Shown: positions 49,601-57,173, counted from the stretch's first letter. The stretch: 64,000 nt of DNA from Pandoraea aquatica (GCF_902459565.1 NZ_CABPSN010000006.1:62001-126000), one strand, 5' to 3'. Made by a program: numbers and translations. The notes: generated by a model from the sequence alone, not told the origin.

Positions 49601-52600
49601 CGGTGAAGACACGCGTGCCCTGCGGCACCGTCTGCCCCGGGTTGTAGTAGGTGTAGCCGAAGCCACCGTCGGTCTTGTAAGCCAGCACCTGCGTGCCGGT
49701 CGGGACAACCCACGGCGCGGCGGTGGGCAGCGTCGGGCCCGTGTCGACCGTGACGTTGACGGGCAACGGCACGTCCATGACCAGCTTCGTGTGCGCATCG
49801 ACCGACGAGAACGGCAGCGGCGTGCCCGCCGGTACAGTGTACGGCTCGGCGAGCTTGACCGCGACATTGGACGTCGTACCTGATGCGAGCACGCCACCGG
49901 CGAGTTCCGCGTTCGAGCCGATCATGATGGCGTCCGGCGTCGAGACGGTAAGCTTGCCGCCACCGTTCACGCCATACGCCACGATCTTGCCGTTCAGAAT
50001 GAGCGTGCCTGCGCTGATGTTGACGTTCGACGCCGAATCCCCGGCGATCAACGTGACGTTACCGCCCGTGCCGCCCTTCGTCTTGCCGTTCGCCAGCACC
50101 GCACCGCCCGAGGAGACGTCGATCGTGCTGCCCTCGCTGATCGTCACGTCGCGCGTGGAATCGAACGTGACGTTGCCGCCGTTCAGGAACGCCGTCTTCG
50201 ATAGCGAATCGGGATCGGTGCTGCCATTGACCCAGAGGCCGCGCACGTCGATCTTCGCGCCGGGTTCGAGCGTCAGCGACGCGGTGCCGTCCGGCTTCGA
50301 GAGCGCAATCGGATACGTATCGGTTGCGCGCAGGTACGTGTTGGCGATGGTGACCGTGCCCGACGGCACGGTGATGGTCCCGCTTACGTCCACATCGGGA
50401 GCCACAAGACTCAGCTTGCCGCCGTTATCAAGCGTCAGGTCGCGCTTGACCGCGATATTGCCCGCTGAGACGAGATCGAGTTCGCCGAAGCCGGTGCGGT
50501 TCAGGCGTGACGCGTCGAGCCAGAGGGTGTTTGCACGTGAGGCATCGAGGGCGTCCGTCACGCCCATTCGCGATGTGATGTCGTCGAACGTGCCGATCTC
50601 GACATCGGTCGTGAACGCACCGGTGCGCCCCGCGCCCCCGTACTGCCCCAGCGCGAGCGAACCGGCGCGGGCGACGGCGAACTGGCTCAGTGCGTAGCTA
50701 TCCGTGAGGCCCGACGGGCGCGCTTGCGTCTGCACCGGACCGGTGTAGACGTTCGCAATCACATCGCCTTCGAGCACGGCGGTCGGTGCGGAAATGTTCA
50801 GACGGCCAGCGTCGCGGCCTACGGTGTAACCGTTTTGCAGCACCCTGGTCGGCGCGATCAGCGGGCTGGCGTAGGACTCGGTCGCGCTCGTTCCCCAGCG
50901 CGGGTGCGTCACCTCGAAGCCGTTGTAGACGCCGGTGTAGAGGACGTTCGTCGGCGCGGTGTTGACGTTGTAAAGCTGACCGTCGGCACCACGCAGCCAC
51001 GATTGATTGAGATACCCGGTCTGCACGTTGTACGTGCCGCCCGAGAGGTTGATGGCCGCACCGGTCTGCGTCACGACCTCATTACCGCCGAGCGTGATCG
51101 TGCCGCCCTGCGCTGCCCATTCGCCGATGCTGTGCGCCTGATTGGCGAGATAGCCGCCGACTTCGAGCAGGCCACCCGGCGTGTACCAGCGCTCGTTCGC
51201 ATAGCCGCCGACGCTTGCCGGTACGTAGACCAGACGACGACGGTCGATGTAGACGTTCGCGTTGTTCAGCGCCGCGTTATCGCGATTGCCCGGGGCGTCG
51301 CGCTGCTCGTTGCCCTGAACGTTGACCTTCACGTTGTTGCTGTCCATCGACAGCGACACGCCGACTGCGCCCGACACATCGAGCTGCGCACCGTTTGCGA
51401 CGAAGCTTCGACCGGTCGCGCTCACGGCGAGCTGACCGCCCGTGGCAAGTGTGAGCGAGTTGCCCTGAAACTCGACGTTGCCGCCGCTGACGATCTCCAC
51501 ACGCGACTGATCGCGGCGATCCGAGAGCTTCGAGAGGTTGTCGAACAGACCGGAGGACGCGCCCGCGCGCAGCAAGTTCTGCGCCGTCGAGTCCTGCATC
51601 AGTGCCGTGCGCTGACTGTCGAGTGCGGTGGCACCGTTATCGCTGATAAGGACCGACGTCAGCGCGCCATTGCCCAGCGTCACCTTACCCAGCGTGTCGC
51701 TGGCGGAGTTCAGCAGGTGAATCGTGCCGCGCGTGTTGACCGTCGTCGTCGACACCGCCGTGCCGAGTTGCTGCACGTCGCGTCCGGCCATCGTGATATC
51801 GCCTTCCGGTGCCATCAGCAGGCCCGTGTTGACGACTTTGCCCGCCACGCTTTGCGTGACGAACTGCGGCGCGATTTCGTTGCCTCGCGTCGTCGACGGC
51901 GTGTTGGCATCCGTCCCCACGCCCTTGCGAATCACGAAGCTGTCGCCAGCAGCCAGCGCAACCTGTCCTTGCGGTGTGACGATGGTGCCCGCGTTGCTGA
52001 CTTCACGTCCGACCAGCATGACGTAACCGCCGCCCTGCGTGACCGACGTCGGCGTGCGCGTGACGATGTTCGCACCGGCTTGCACTTCGACTTTGCCGAG
52101 CGCATCGGTGAATGTCGGCGTCGTGCCGTTCGCACCGTAAAGCCCATTGGTGGTGAACTGCGCGTCGGTCATCTTCGCCGCAGCAACGACCAGATTGCGT
52201 GTATCGACCTGACTCGTGCCGCCGAAGATCACGCCGTTGCGGTTCAGGATCAGCACCGTGCCGTCGCCGTGAATCTGCCCCTGAATCTGGCTAGGACGTG
52301 CGTTCGGATCATTCACCCGATTGAGCACAGACCAGTCGCTCTGTTGGGCGAAGTTGACCGACGTGTTGCGCCCGACGTTGAACGTCTCCCAGTTCAGGAT
52401 CGCCTTGTCAGCCGTCTGCTGGACGTTGACGTTGGTCTTACCGCTGGAGGTAGATTGCGTCGGCGCGTTGGCGTTGATCCAGCCTTTCGTCAGGCTGTTC
52501 GTATCGACTTTAAGACCGCCTTCGGCAAGGCCGTCGGGGATGGTGGCGTCGGTGTTAGCTGCGGCCGCGCGCGCATTCGCCTGCGTCGCCTGCATCGCTG

Positions 52601-52964
52601 CTATGTTCTGCGCCGCCGAACTCAGGTTCGCAATCGAGCGTTGCAACTGCGCGTTGGCCTGTTGCTGCTGCGCCGCCGGATCCATCAGCGTCGTCACCGG
52701 CATGCCGTTCGGCAGGCGACCCGTTTGCGTTGCCGTCGCTTGCGCTGCGCCGCGTGCGGCGAACCACGCGCTGCTGAACGCCTGTTGTGCATGCGCCGCC
52801 GACGAGGCAAGCAGGGTCAGTGCGGCAGCCTGAACGAGCGGTTTGCGGTGAAGCGTGCGAATGACGCGATCGAGCCGGTGAGGCTTGCGTGGCGCGTCGG
52901 CACTGGGGTTGGCAGCGGCGTCGGAAGCAGGCGGAGCGAGCGAAAGCAAAGGGTTCGGTTGCAT
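40683..52964 (-). CDS. Giant filamentous-haemagglutinin-like exoprotein (TpsA, PdtA-like)
   Basis: This 4,093-aa protein has an extended signal peptide (basic 30-41, hydrophobic core, cleavage after AAHA, about residue 59), a TPS secretion domain (about 130-330; NWETFNVGRNTSVNF, GQIHGDGTVLILNRNGVIFGG, RNLVVA) and a very long repetitive beta-helical body rich in G, N, T, S and A. The TPS signature reads NRNG where FHA has NPNG. The layout matches FHA-family two-partner exoproteins such as Pseudomonas PdtA, probably an adhesin. A dedicated TpsB transporter is expected but none lies in the window. It follows STN-TonB_C, sigma and FecR-like genes, which suggests sigma-controlled expression. Confidence 0.88.
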   Translation of the reverse strand: MQPNPLLSLAPPASDAAANPSADAPRKPHRLDRVIRTLHRKPLVQAAALTLLASSAAHAQQAFSSAWFAARGAAQATATQTGRLPNGMPVTTLMDPAAQQQQANAQLQRSIANLSSAAQNIAAMQATQANARAAAANTDATIPDGLAEGGLKVDTNSLTKGWINANAPTQSTSSGKTNVNVQQTADKAILNWETFNVGRNTSVNFAQQSDWSVLNRVNDPNARPSQIQGQIHGDGTVLILNRNGVIFGGTSQVDTRNLVVAAAKMTDAQFTTNGLYGANGTTPTFTDALGKVEVQAGANIVTRTPTSVTQGGGYVMLVGREVSNAGTIVTPQGQVALAAGDSFVIRKGVGTDANTPSTTRGNEIAPQFVTQSVAGKVVNTGLLMAPEGDITMAGRDVQQLGTAVSTTTVNTRGTIHLLNSASDTLGKVTLGNGALTSVLISDNGATALDSQRTALMQDSTAQNLLRAGASSGLFDNLSKLSDRRDQSRVEIVSGGNVEFQGNSLTLATGGQLAVSATGRSFVANGAQLDVSGAVGVSLSMDSNNVKVNVQGNEQRDAPGNRDNAALNNANVYIDRRRLVYVPASVGGYANERWYTPGGLLEVGGYLANQAHSIGEWAAQGGTITLGGNEVVTQTGAAINLSGGTYNVQTGYLNQSWLRGADGQLYNVNTAPTNVLYTGVYNGFEVTHPRWGTSATESYASPLIAPTRVLQNGYTVGRDAGRLNISAPTAVLEGDVIANVYTGPVQTQARPSGLTDSYALSQFAVARAGSLALGQYGGAGRTGAFTTDVEIGTFDDITSRMGVTDALDASRANTLWLDASRLNRTGFGELDLVSAGNIAVKRDLTLDNGGKLSLVAPDVDVSGTITVPSGTVTIANTYLRATDTYPIALSKPDGTASLTLEPGAKIDVRGLWVNGSTDPDSLSKTAFLNGGNVTFDSTRDVTISEGSTIDVSSGGAVLANGKTKGGTGGNVTLIAGDSASNVNISAGTLILNGKIVAYGVNGGGKLTVSTPDAIMIGSNAELAGGVLASGTTSNVAVKLAEPYTVPAGTPLPFSSVDAHTKLVMDVPLPVNVTVDTGPTLPTAAPWVVPTGTQVLAYKTDGGFGYTYYNPGQTVPQGTRVFTVTGYNNNNGIPAGTVIPSSVFPQGFAIQPYRVVYTAGTINTVDVTYPTGSVVPAGTKFSRDVAVAPVPMFNAGDSGSNTPFFAAGFANYDITGGQGVRVDNGVALAPVMPVYRFGVNSFTAPTGTDPASALALVLPPLFAENAQSATLTQRAGASIALRSSTKDYQGNKAGGDVSIGRGASVVVDPAQNITLDSFGQITVDGSLTARGGKIALISEADNVLPSARNFDAVGKNLGMSIWLGPTASLDVSGFGYTAIDASGRTYGKVSDAGSIALNGGPSFVIVRPGAELNADGAAITVDTATVSGQPSNAAGRTTLASNGGAISLSTTSGLMLDGNAHAFAGGAGALGGDLSLSLVSAQFQDPAGQIPGNVLPPSQFTVTQARSTPVVLAGPSAVSTLAFGQATVSADQIREGGFASASLSSTDFLTFKGDVSLALDKRLSIMANAITSGTPMAGTQTPTTNTVRLSAPYVSFSATPSVYRDGYRSGAIGNAFPNSVPTRATFEVDADLIDIQGPISFGANTSYWDNTIFQNVYTPSQGFKTARFVSQGDIRFLPTPALQGGTSVISGWDMTFLGAQIYPTTGATAQIVAGSGNLSYDATLTFGRTTADVPDVPMSVFGTLYVAAPNIMQGGVLRAPFGMLIFGQTNNAPGSVPGAKRVELLPGSMTSVSTSGLTMPYGGTFDGVTYNYNGASIAALGAGGFTMGGAGISSGIRLEGESVAVDSGAVLDLSGGGSLTGAGFVTGRGGSVNVLNTPLVNANPTMTLSKAGNKVYAIVPGYASDYAPVSPENGAGDPAIGQRITIGAGVPGLPAGTYTLLPSNYALLPGAFRVEIGGTGQNLPATATAAGNGTYLTSGYTSIANTSGRSQLPSTVLVTSADAVRRYSQFNEQSYTDFLTSQAAQFGNIAPLLPRDGKALDIQFDTPSQVPTTPAFTFDGTARFQAAPGGVAGQAAVERIGEITAGNRTAGFTGVSVSADALSAIDAPRLSINGTAAVNLGQQYVFIGRGNSDLFLRDGIKLSAGEIYLIGTNITLGNNVTLTTIGKGPAPFDTATTGLPYAPISNTVLALSNGDIEFSGQQGSNGTITIGAGSGLFSEGTLAFSTNGASKLDPTARFGARNISLAVGSLNVGDAAQVMAAGNPAGMLFNQAMLSTLMQGDPTSGAPALERITLGAANAINVFGSSSLDTRGSGVEVLLKAPAIYGYGGSADHATVAADRLTWNGVAGASAPAIAAGGPGTGSGTLSLVAKEIDLGQYSSTDTTNVTRTVYGFGNVDLTASDRIVSAGHSTLFVYQAPSTQSGAVFGQSGTGGNLTLATPLLTGTQKSVTGYVTGGALNVVAPDGTTPSAATSTIAGAEIDLTGDSVRLGSTVLLPSGKLAVNATNDIVLTDGSRIDLSGQKSTLQDATVYGFGGTLLLTSAQGNVTQSTGSVIDVSAQNNNAGDIVIDAGNGTVALNGQLRGAANTGYLSGDFGASAGRFADFAGLNASLTTGGFFDARSFVQKHGDLSVGDGVKAHNVNISVDGGSLTVGGTIDASGSAPGTIRLSAANGLTLGRASVLDAHGTNLQVDSYGAPIEAKNRGHIELTTSGGTMTLSPGATLDVSTPGATNYGEIILNAVRTAETSGDIAINASGPLNIRGANSVALNGFWTYNLPAGSVISQATLDGYDAASTSFMNAAAGNGALAARMAGLSALGSAYHLRPGVQIASVGDLSTIGNIDLAKYRYGPNANRDPNTASYGAGEPMDLVVRAGGNLTIGGSISDGFRASAGAPAQFSPIDVTTAPYFKKQTNVVGGNTYTYWFDENNDLYLANAWTVPNNAFYNWWTINWWGPFVDNHGNSYNPGDTIPAGTTLSASNSYGFGFEVGNMPVLSALTSPAVAPSPATSPGAAMLAAGSLSTSLRLVGGADLASADQRAMQTTRALAGQGNVTLSDASYSNSQRATTFSLLRTGTGNLDILAGGSFSEATPFGVYTAGTTSAPILAANGTDPYNLPNTSSAGGVNVWYPEHGGDVLISAQQDVTGNIQMNDNASRYVDSNITSNWLWRQGGAGLTTDPTAWGINFGAMVKVNPYNTTPGIVGFQGIGTLGGGNLTVIAGRNAGVMASNSVTQSTGLDLAVASTGRVLADGTVVQTGGGDLTVKVGGTLNGRPSVGQSDRPGDYFGSVTALRGDTTIDAGSIGATAPYGNGAYWKSYDPRAQPITTIKGVTVTRGPMIVPGDGVVNVSARGDLVLGGVGDAGMTLSTDVDGSYYTSANGTVSKGGNTRFTLYRPETGIRLFTAGGDVVPLDGGVGTDGTMSTNGTSFLPGSLSVVAANGDIRFNTALSPNDPRGNIELIASPVGQLDMLAAGSIYGQGATVAMSGADMASLATPQHPFFQALKVSSLNSASVDAAILRTNNNPLAYGEDTVTSRLHAQDGVAARVYAGIDIDDLSLGVTTKVFNDPVAGFIPTHSTWYIAAKPFDVMAGRDIIGVGATPDTFMNLTGSDISRMQAGRDILFQSANIVGPGLLQMQAGRNLYQGYYGMLTSVGDVIHPSNTAGGADISVLAGVGANGPDYASFAKLYFDPANQLSAGATLAGSGKVAHAYGDELVKWLTDRFGYTGTASDALAYFLALPSPQQGAFVRQVYFKELLAGGREYNDTSSSRYGSYLRGRDAIATLFPSLDAQGQHIDYNGAITMFSSVTGMNNVNGVNIPITADAGVRTNFGGSIQMLNPGGRTLVGVEGVTPGATAGVVTQGEGDIALYSRDSILLGLSRIMTTFGGSIQAWSAEGDINAGRGSKTTVLYTPPKRVYDNVGDVTLSPAAPSNGAGIATLAPLPEVPPGDVDLVAPLGTIDAGEAGVRVSGNVNFAALAVVNAANVQVQGKSTGLPVIAAVNVGALTNASATASQAANAAQDAMARERVSQRQNAPSIFSVRMLSAGDGSGPAADQKGAAAGGATPAKVSYDPSSAFQLVGNGELTEAQKMQLTREEKAHL

Positions 52965-53128
52965 GTCGGGTTTGCAGTGGCAATCGGCAATCGGTTAGTG
53001 ACCGCTGCCATCGCATCGATGCAAGCGGCCTTCCCTTTGATGACGACGCTCATTTCCGAAACCCGCAAAGCCGCACTCGAAATTGTTGCGCCTCCGAACC
53101 CGTGCCGCGCTCCGACCTATAACTTCTG

Positions 53129-54154
53129 CTAGCCCACGACGACCACGCCGCCCGGCAACTGCGTCACACGCGCACCGAGCACTTCCTGCATCTGCGCAAA
53201 GACTTCGTCGAGACGATCGATACGGAATCGCCCGCTCAGGCGGCTCTGCGCGAGGTGGCTGTCGAACACCACCACACGTCCCGCACGATAGCGGTTGATC
53301 TCGCCGATGACGTCGGACAGCGGCGTGTCGCGGAAGATCAGCACCCCCGAGCGCCACGCGGTGGCGACGGTCGTATCGACGGTCGTCGCGCGCCCGAGAC
53401 TTTGCCCTTGATAGATCACTTGCTGGTGCGCGGCCAACTGCACGCTGTTGCCGCCGAGTTCGACACGTACGTTACCGGACACACATGTCACGCAGACACG
53501 CGTGTCGAGATTGCGCACTTCGAAATTGGCCAGCGTGCCGATAGCGCGGCCATCGCCCGCCGTGACGACGAACGGCGCTGCGCTGCGCGAGTTGTCGACG
53601 GCGATTTCGCCATCGAGCAGATCGACGCCCCGACGCACGCCTTGCGACGACGTTGCCCTCACGTCACTCCCCTTCTCCGTCAAGGCAATGCTCGTGCGCG
53701 TATTGAGATTGACCGTGACATCGTTGGCGAGCGCAATCTGCCGTTGTTCGCCTGCCGACGTGCGGTAGTCCGCATGCGCGAGCGACGTCATCGCGCCCCA
53801 GAGCCCTGCGGGTGCGATCACCGCCGCACCGACGCCCGCCACGGAAGCCAGCGCACCGCCCAGGAACACGCGTCGTCCCACGCGCGCCGGACGACGTGCC
53901 TCGGCACGCTCGCGCGCACGCACCACCTCACCCGCCGGGCCGAGATCGCGCCACAAACGCCGGGCGTCGGCAAACGCCGCGGCATGCGCGGGGCTTGCGT
54001 CGCACCATTGCTGGAGCGCCTGCGCGTCGGCCACGGTGGCTTCGCCGGACGTAAGGCGTCGCACCCACGCGTGGGCGTCGCGCTGCATACGCTGCGCGTC
54101 ATGCGAGGCCTGCACGGTGGCAGATCCGGTCGGGTTGTCGGGTGATGCCTTCAT
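53129..54154 (-). CDS. FecR-like anti-sigma factor
   Basis: This 341-aa inner-membrane regulator has a cytoplasmic anti-sigma domain (about residues 15-75; AHAWVRRLTSGEATVADAQALQQWCDASP), one membrane segment (about 95-120), a periplasmic FecR domain (about 130-240) and a C-terminal STN-like domain (about 265-340) that contacts the signal protein. The first helix is preceded by GRRVF, so Tat-type insertion is possible. Such proteins hold their sigma factor until a periplasmic signal triggers release; this one most likely pairs with the upstream FecI-like factor. The ATG at 54154 suits the family better than the upstream ATG at 54241. Confidence 0.88.
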   Translation of the reverse strand: MKASPDNPTGSATVQASHDAQRMQRDAHAWVRRLTSGEATVADAQALQQWCDASPAHAAAFADARRLWRDLGPAGEVVRARERAEARRPARVGRRVFLGGALASVAGVGAAVIAPAGLWGAMTSLAHADYRTSAGEQRQIALANDVTVNLNTRTSIALTEKGSDVRATSSQGVRRGVDLLDGEIAVDNSRSAAPFVVTAGDGRAIGTLANFEVRNLDTRVCVTCVSGNVRVELGGNSVQLAAHQQVIYQGQSLGRATTVDTTVATAWRSGVLIFRDTPLSDVIGEINRYRAGRVVVFDSHLAQSRLSGRFRIDRLDEVFAQMQEVLGARVTQLPGGVVVVG

Positions 54155-54291
54155 ATCGGGTGTGTCTGTCGATCCTCTGCCTGCGGGAACGCATCGCCGT
54201 AGCGTGCGCCCTGAATTCTGCCTTCGATGTCGCCCATGCATCCATGGGTTTTCGGGACGTCCTGATTACATGACGTTTCCCATCGGCAGAA

Positions 54292-54320
54292 TCCGCAGTT
54301 TTTTTGCCATTATTTTTTGT
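54292..54320 (-). promoter_or_regulatory. Variant of the ACAAAAAAT...CGGA element, copy C
   Basis: On the minus strand ACAAAAAAT at 54312-54320 is followed 16 bp later by CGGA, with a second run of seven A in between; the bases CTGCGGATT are identical to those at copy B. It lies between the sigma factor stop and the FecR gene start, and could drive fecR and the exoprotein gene. Confidence 0.4.
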
Positions 54321-54368
54321 CGTGTCGCATGACCGTCATAAAGCCGTGTCACGCGCCGCGTCATACAC

Positions 54369-54872
54369 CTACCGTTCGATGTGCTCCGCGCAGAATTCCT
54401 GCGCCTTCTTCAACTCCAGTTCGACCAGCCGCAGGGATATCCCGAAACGCTCGGCGACTTCGCGCTGCGCGAGGCCGTCCAGACGCACCGCCAGCAAGAT
54501 GTCGCGACGGCGTTGCGGCATCTGTTCCAACACTCGCGCGAGTTCATGCAGGTCGGAATTCGCTTCGGCGATCTGTGCGGGTCCGGGATCGGGGCTGACG
54601 AGATCGAGCATCGTCTCGATTTCGCCGACGCTGAGTCGTCGGTCCTCGGCACGCTGCTTGTCGATGGCTGCGTGGTACGCCATCCGGTACAGATACGCGC
54701 CCGGATTGCGCACCGGCTCGATGTTCTCGGTGTTCTCCAGCCGCACCCACGTGTCCTGCAAGGCGTCGCCCGCGAGATCGGACGACCCGAGCTTGCGCGA
54801 GAGCAGCGTCTTGAGTTGCCCGTAGCGCTCGACGAGCAGTTCACGCAGTGTCGCGCGGGCGCTATCGGCCAT
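54369..54872 (-). CDS. FecI-like ECF sigma factor (VreI-like)
   Basis: This 167-aa sigma factor has region 2 (about residues 12-75; ERYGQLKTLLSRKLGSS, DALQDTWVRLEN, YLYRMAYHAAIDKQRAE) and region 4 (about 112-160; LEQMPQRRRDILLAVRLDGLAQREVAERFGISLRLVELEL). It should direct RNA polymerase to the surface-signalling promoters when its anti-sigma partner is inactivated. The ATG lies 11 bp inside the 3' end of the STN-TonB_C gene, so the two are coupled; the FecR-like gene follows. Confidence 0.92.
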   Translation of the reverse strand: MADSARATLRELLVERYGQLKTLLSRKLGSSDLAGDALQDTWVRLENTENIEPVRNPGAYLYRMAYHAAIDKQRAEDRRLSVGEIETMLDLVSPDPGPAQIAEANSDLHELARVLEQMPQRRRDILLAVRLDGLAQREVAERFGISLRLVELELKKAQEFCAEHIER

Positions 54873-55668
54873 TCCGGCCTCCCGTGCGAGGTGGCTTATC
54901 AGGGGTCACGGCCGTGGCGTCGTTGGCGGCACTACAGCCCCAGCTACGCCCCGACGCCTTGGGCAGGATCACGAACGTGAACGGTTGTGCGAGCGAGGGC
55001 GGCACCGGCTCACCCACGCTCACCCCCTGCAATGCGCCCACGGCGAGTCTGTCGATCGTGCTGTCGCCGCTCGACCCGAGCAGGCCGACGGGACCGATGC
55101 GTCCCGACGCATCGATCCACAAGCGCAGCGCGATGCGTCTCGCCCCCTGCGCCAGCACCGGTTGCGCACAAAAAGCATCGTGAACGCGCGCCTGCACGAG
55201 TCCGAAGTACCGACGCGCCGCATTCGCTTCGATCTGAATGTCGTCCGCGCTGTCCGGCAGGCTGCGGCGCAACGGCACCAGCGCCACCGTCTTCGCGCCG
55301 GTATAACGTGCGGCGAGGCCACTGCCTTCAAGGAGCACGCGTAGCGCAGCGCGCGCCGTCATGTCGCCCTGCACCGGTGCAGAGACGCGACCGGCCGTCA
55401 GCGAACTGTCATACAGGAGGGAGACGTCGGTGAACGCGCCGTACGATTCCAGCGCGGATTGAAGGGGTTGTGACGCAATGTCGAAGTGCAGCGACGGCTC
55501 GGCGGCAAGGTCGCCCGATGCGCCTGACGTGGCAGGTGCGACGGATGTTGCAGCGCCGGGCGCGACATCCGTCGCCCAGGCACGGGCAGAGCAAGCGCAG
55601 TAGCAGATCATCGCGATGCACAGTAACAATATCGGCTGCGGCGTGCTTTTCGCTTTGGTTCTGAGCAT
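54862..55668 (-). CDS. Periplasmic STN-TonB_C signalling protein (VreA-like)
   Basis: This 268-aa protein has a signal peptide (about residues 1-32), an STN domain (about 58-132; LHFDIASQPLQSALESYGAFTDVSLLYDSSL, then RAALRVLLEGSGLAARY) and a TonB C-terminal-type domain (about 150-237; RRYFGLVQARVHDAF, LRLWIDASGRIGPVGLLGSSGDSTIDRLAVGALQGV). It lacks the outer-membrane barrel of classical TonB-dependent receptors. This exact STN plus TonB-like layout is known from VreA of the Pseudomonas PUMA3 system, and the gene order with sigma and anti-sigma also matches. It probably relays a periplasmic signal to the FecR-like protein. Confidence 0.85.
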   Translation of the reverse strand: MLRTKAKSTPQPILLLCIAMICYCACSARAWATDVAPGAATSVAPATSGASGDLAAEPSLHFDIASQPLQSALESYGAFTDVSLLYDSSLTAGRVSAPVQGDMTARAALRVLLEGSGLAARYTGAKTVALVPLRRSLPDSADDIQIEANAARRYFGLVQARVHDAFCAQPVLAQGARRIALRLWIDASGRIGPVGLLGSSGDSTIDRLAVGALQGVSVGEPVPPSLAQPFTFVILPKASGRSWGCSAANDATAVTPDKPPRTGGRNGR

Positions 55669-55756
55669 GTCCGCGCTACTTGGCGCACGGCGGCTCCGGG
55701 TCGAGGCGGGTGCCGCCGGGCGCGTGCGAATGGGAAATCTGCGCGCAGGCTAGCAG

Positions 55757-55775
55757 TCCGATATGAATTTTTTGT
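55757..55775 (-). promoter_or_regulatory. Element ACAAAAAAT-N6-CGGA, copy A
   Basis: On the minus strand ACAAAAAAT is followed 6 bp later by CGGA, 88 bp upstream of the STN-TonB_C start and inside the gap to the citrate synthase gene. Copies B (40648-40666) and C (54292-54320) share this arrangement fully or in part. Confidence 0.5.
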
Positions 55776-55847
55776 TACATCCTCAATCCGTCTCTATGCG
55801 AAACCGTCTGACATCCATGCGCTGCGAAGTCCGACAGACGGCGTCGA

Positions 55848-57173
55848 TCACCGGGTGGCGGGCGGGTCGAACGACTCGAAGGTTTCGGCCGTCACCGGCC
55901 CACCAAAGCCGTACTTCGCGCGCGGTCGCAGCATGAACGCCTGCGTGCGTTGCTCCATGACGTGCGCCACCCAGCCCGCCGAGCGGCCGATGATCCACAT
56001 CGCCGTTGACGTGCCGTCGGGCAGTCCCAGCGCACGCGCGAGTGCAACCAGTCCCGTCGCAAGGCCCGCATGCGCGTTCACTTCGGTGCGCATGCGTTCG
56101 AGAAAGTCGAGCGTCAGACGCGTGTTGTTGCGCAACGTGTCGTCGATGGTGGCGTCGTCCGTCTCGCGCATCAACTCGCCCGCCATCTGCATCATCAGAT
56201 CGGCACGCGCATCGCCACCGGGATACAGCGGATGATTGAAGCCGAGCAGACTCGCGCCGTATTCGCGCACCCGGCCGATGCGCGAATCGAGCGCATCGAA
56301 CGGCTCGCACAGCAGCAGCGTCTCGATCTTTTCGGTGCTGGTGCCGGTGGTGAAGCCGATATGTGAGCCGATGGCCGCCGCGACGCAACCAAACAGGTCC
56401 GCATTAGTAGACGCCGCCACGCGCGCCGAAAACGTCGCCGGTGCGAGTTCGTTGTCGGCCAGCACCACCAGTGCGGCGTTCATCGCGCGCACTCGTGCAG
56501 GTGTCACCGCACTGCCCGCTGCACGTAGCACGTGCGCCGCAACACTCTCTCCGCGCTCACGCGCAACGAAGCGCTGGGTAGGCCCGAGAAAACCCACACA
56601 GCCGACCATGCAATGCAGCATCGCGCGGGCCGCCTGCACGGCGGTGCCGTCGGCCAGCTCGCGTGCGCCGCGCCCATGCATGGCGAGCGCGAACGGCACC
56701 ATGCCGAGCAGATTGCCAATGTCGGCGCTCGCCACTTCCCCGTCGTACGTCGACAGAAAGCGCAACACGTCGGACGGCGTTTCCTGCATCGGCCATTCGG
56801 CAATGCTGTCCTGCCAGATCCCCGTCATCAGCAAATGCACCACCGACTCGAACGACGCCCCGCCGCTCGCCAGATCGATTGCCAACCGGTTGCGATAACG
56901 CGGGCCGTGCGGCGTGATCTGGGTGATCGCCGAATGCAGCACAGGATCGCCGAAGCGCATGGTGGATTCGGCCACCGCGCCGGTCGGTGCGCGCCCGCGT
57001 TTGCGCGTGGCCAGACGCTCGACGTCGCGACGCAGATACAGGCTCTTGCGACCGTCTTCATGCGGACGCGCCCGGATCAACCCCCGGCTCACATAAGCGT
57101 ACAGGGTGGCCGGTTTGATATCGAGCAGCGCCAGGACTTCTTCGCGCGTCATCAGGTCGGTTTGCTGCGTCAT
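55848..57173 (-). CDS. Citrate synthase-family protein with N-terminal HTH
   Basis: This 441-aa protein joins a MerR-type HTH (about residues 6-55; MTREEVLALLDIKPATLYAYVSRGLIRARPHEDGRKSLYLRRDVERL) to a citrate synthase fold (about 75-430), with a His-containing site in GFNHPLYPGGDARAD. Family members are usually annotated as citrate synthase, but the HTH suggests it acts as a metabolite-responsive regulator or a dual enzyme-regulator. The ATG at 57173 has AGGAG about 12 bp upstream. It diverges from the MFS gene across an AT-rich inverted repeat. Confidence 0.85.
   Translation of the reverse strand: MTQQTDLMTREEVLALLDIKPATLYAYVSRGLIRARPHEDGRKSLYLRRDVERLATRKRGRAPTGAVAESTMRFGDPVLHSAITQITPHGPRYRNRLAIDLASGGASFESVVHLLMTGIWQDSIAEWPMQETPSDVLRFLSTYDGEVASADIGNLLGMVPFALAMHGRGARELADGTAVQAARAMLHCMVGCVGFLGPTQRFVARERGESVAAHVLRAAGSAVTPARVRAMNAALVVLADNELAPATFSARVAASTNADLFGCVAAAIGSHIGFTTGTSTEKIETLLLCEPFDALDSRIGRVREYGASLLGFNHPLYPGGDARADLMMQMAGELMRETDDATIDDTLRNNTRLTLDFLERMRTEVNAHAGLATGLVALARALGLPDGTSTAMWIIGRSAGWVAHVMEQRTQAFMLRPRAKYGFGGPVTAETFESFDPPATR

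Noticed and set aside
40683-52964. Repetitive sequence considered as a tandem repeat or CRISPR-like array
   Set aside because: Repeats are degenerate at the protein level (beta-helix turns), with no regular spacers or identical units.
54304-54825. Plus-strand frame opposite the FecI-like sigma gene
   Set aside because: Ser/Arg-rich antisense frame. The minus-strand sigma factor has clear regions 2 and 4.
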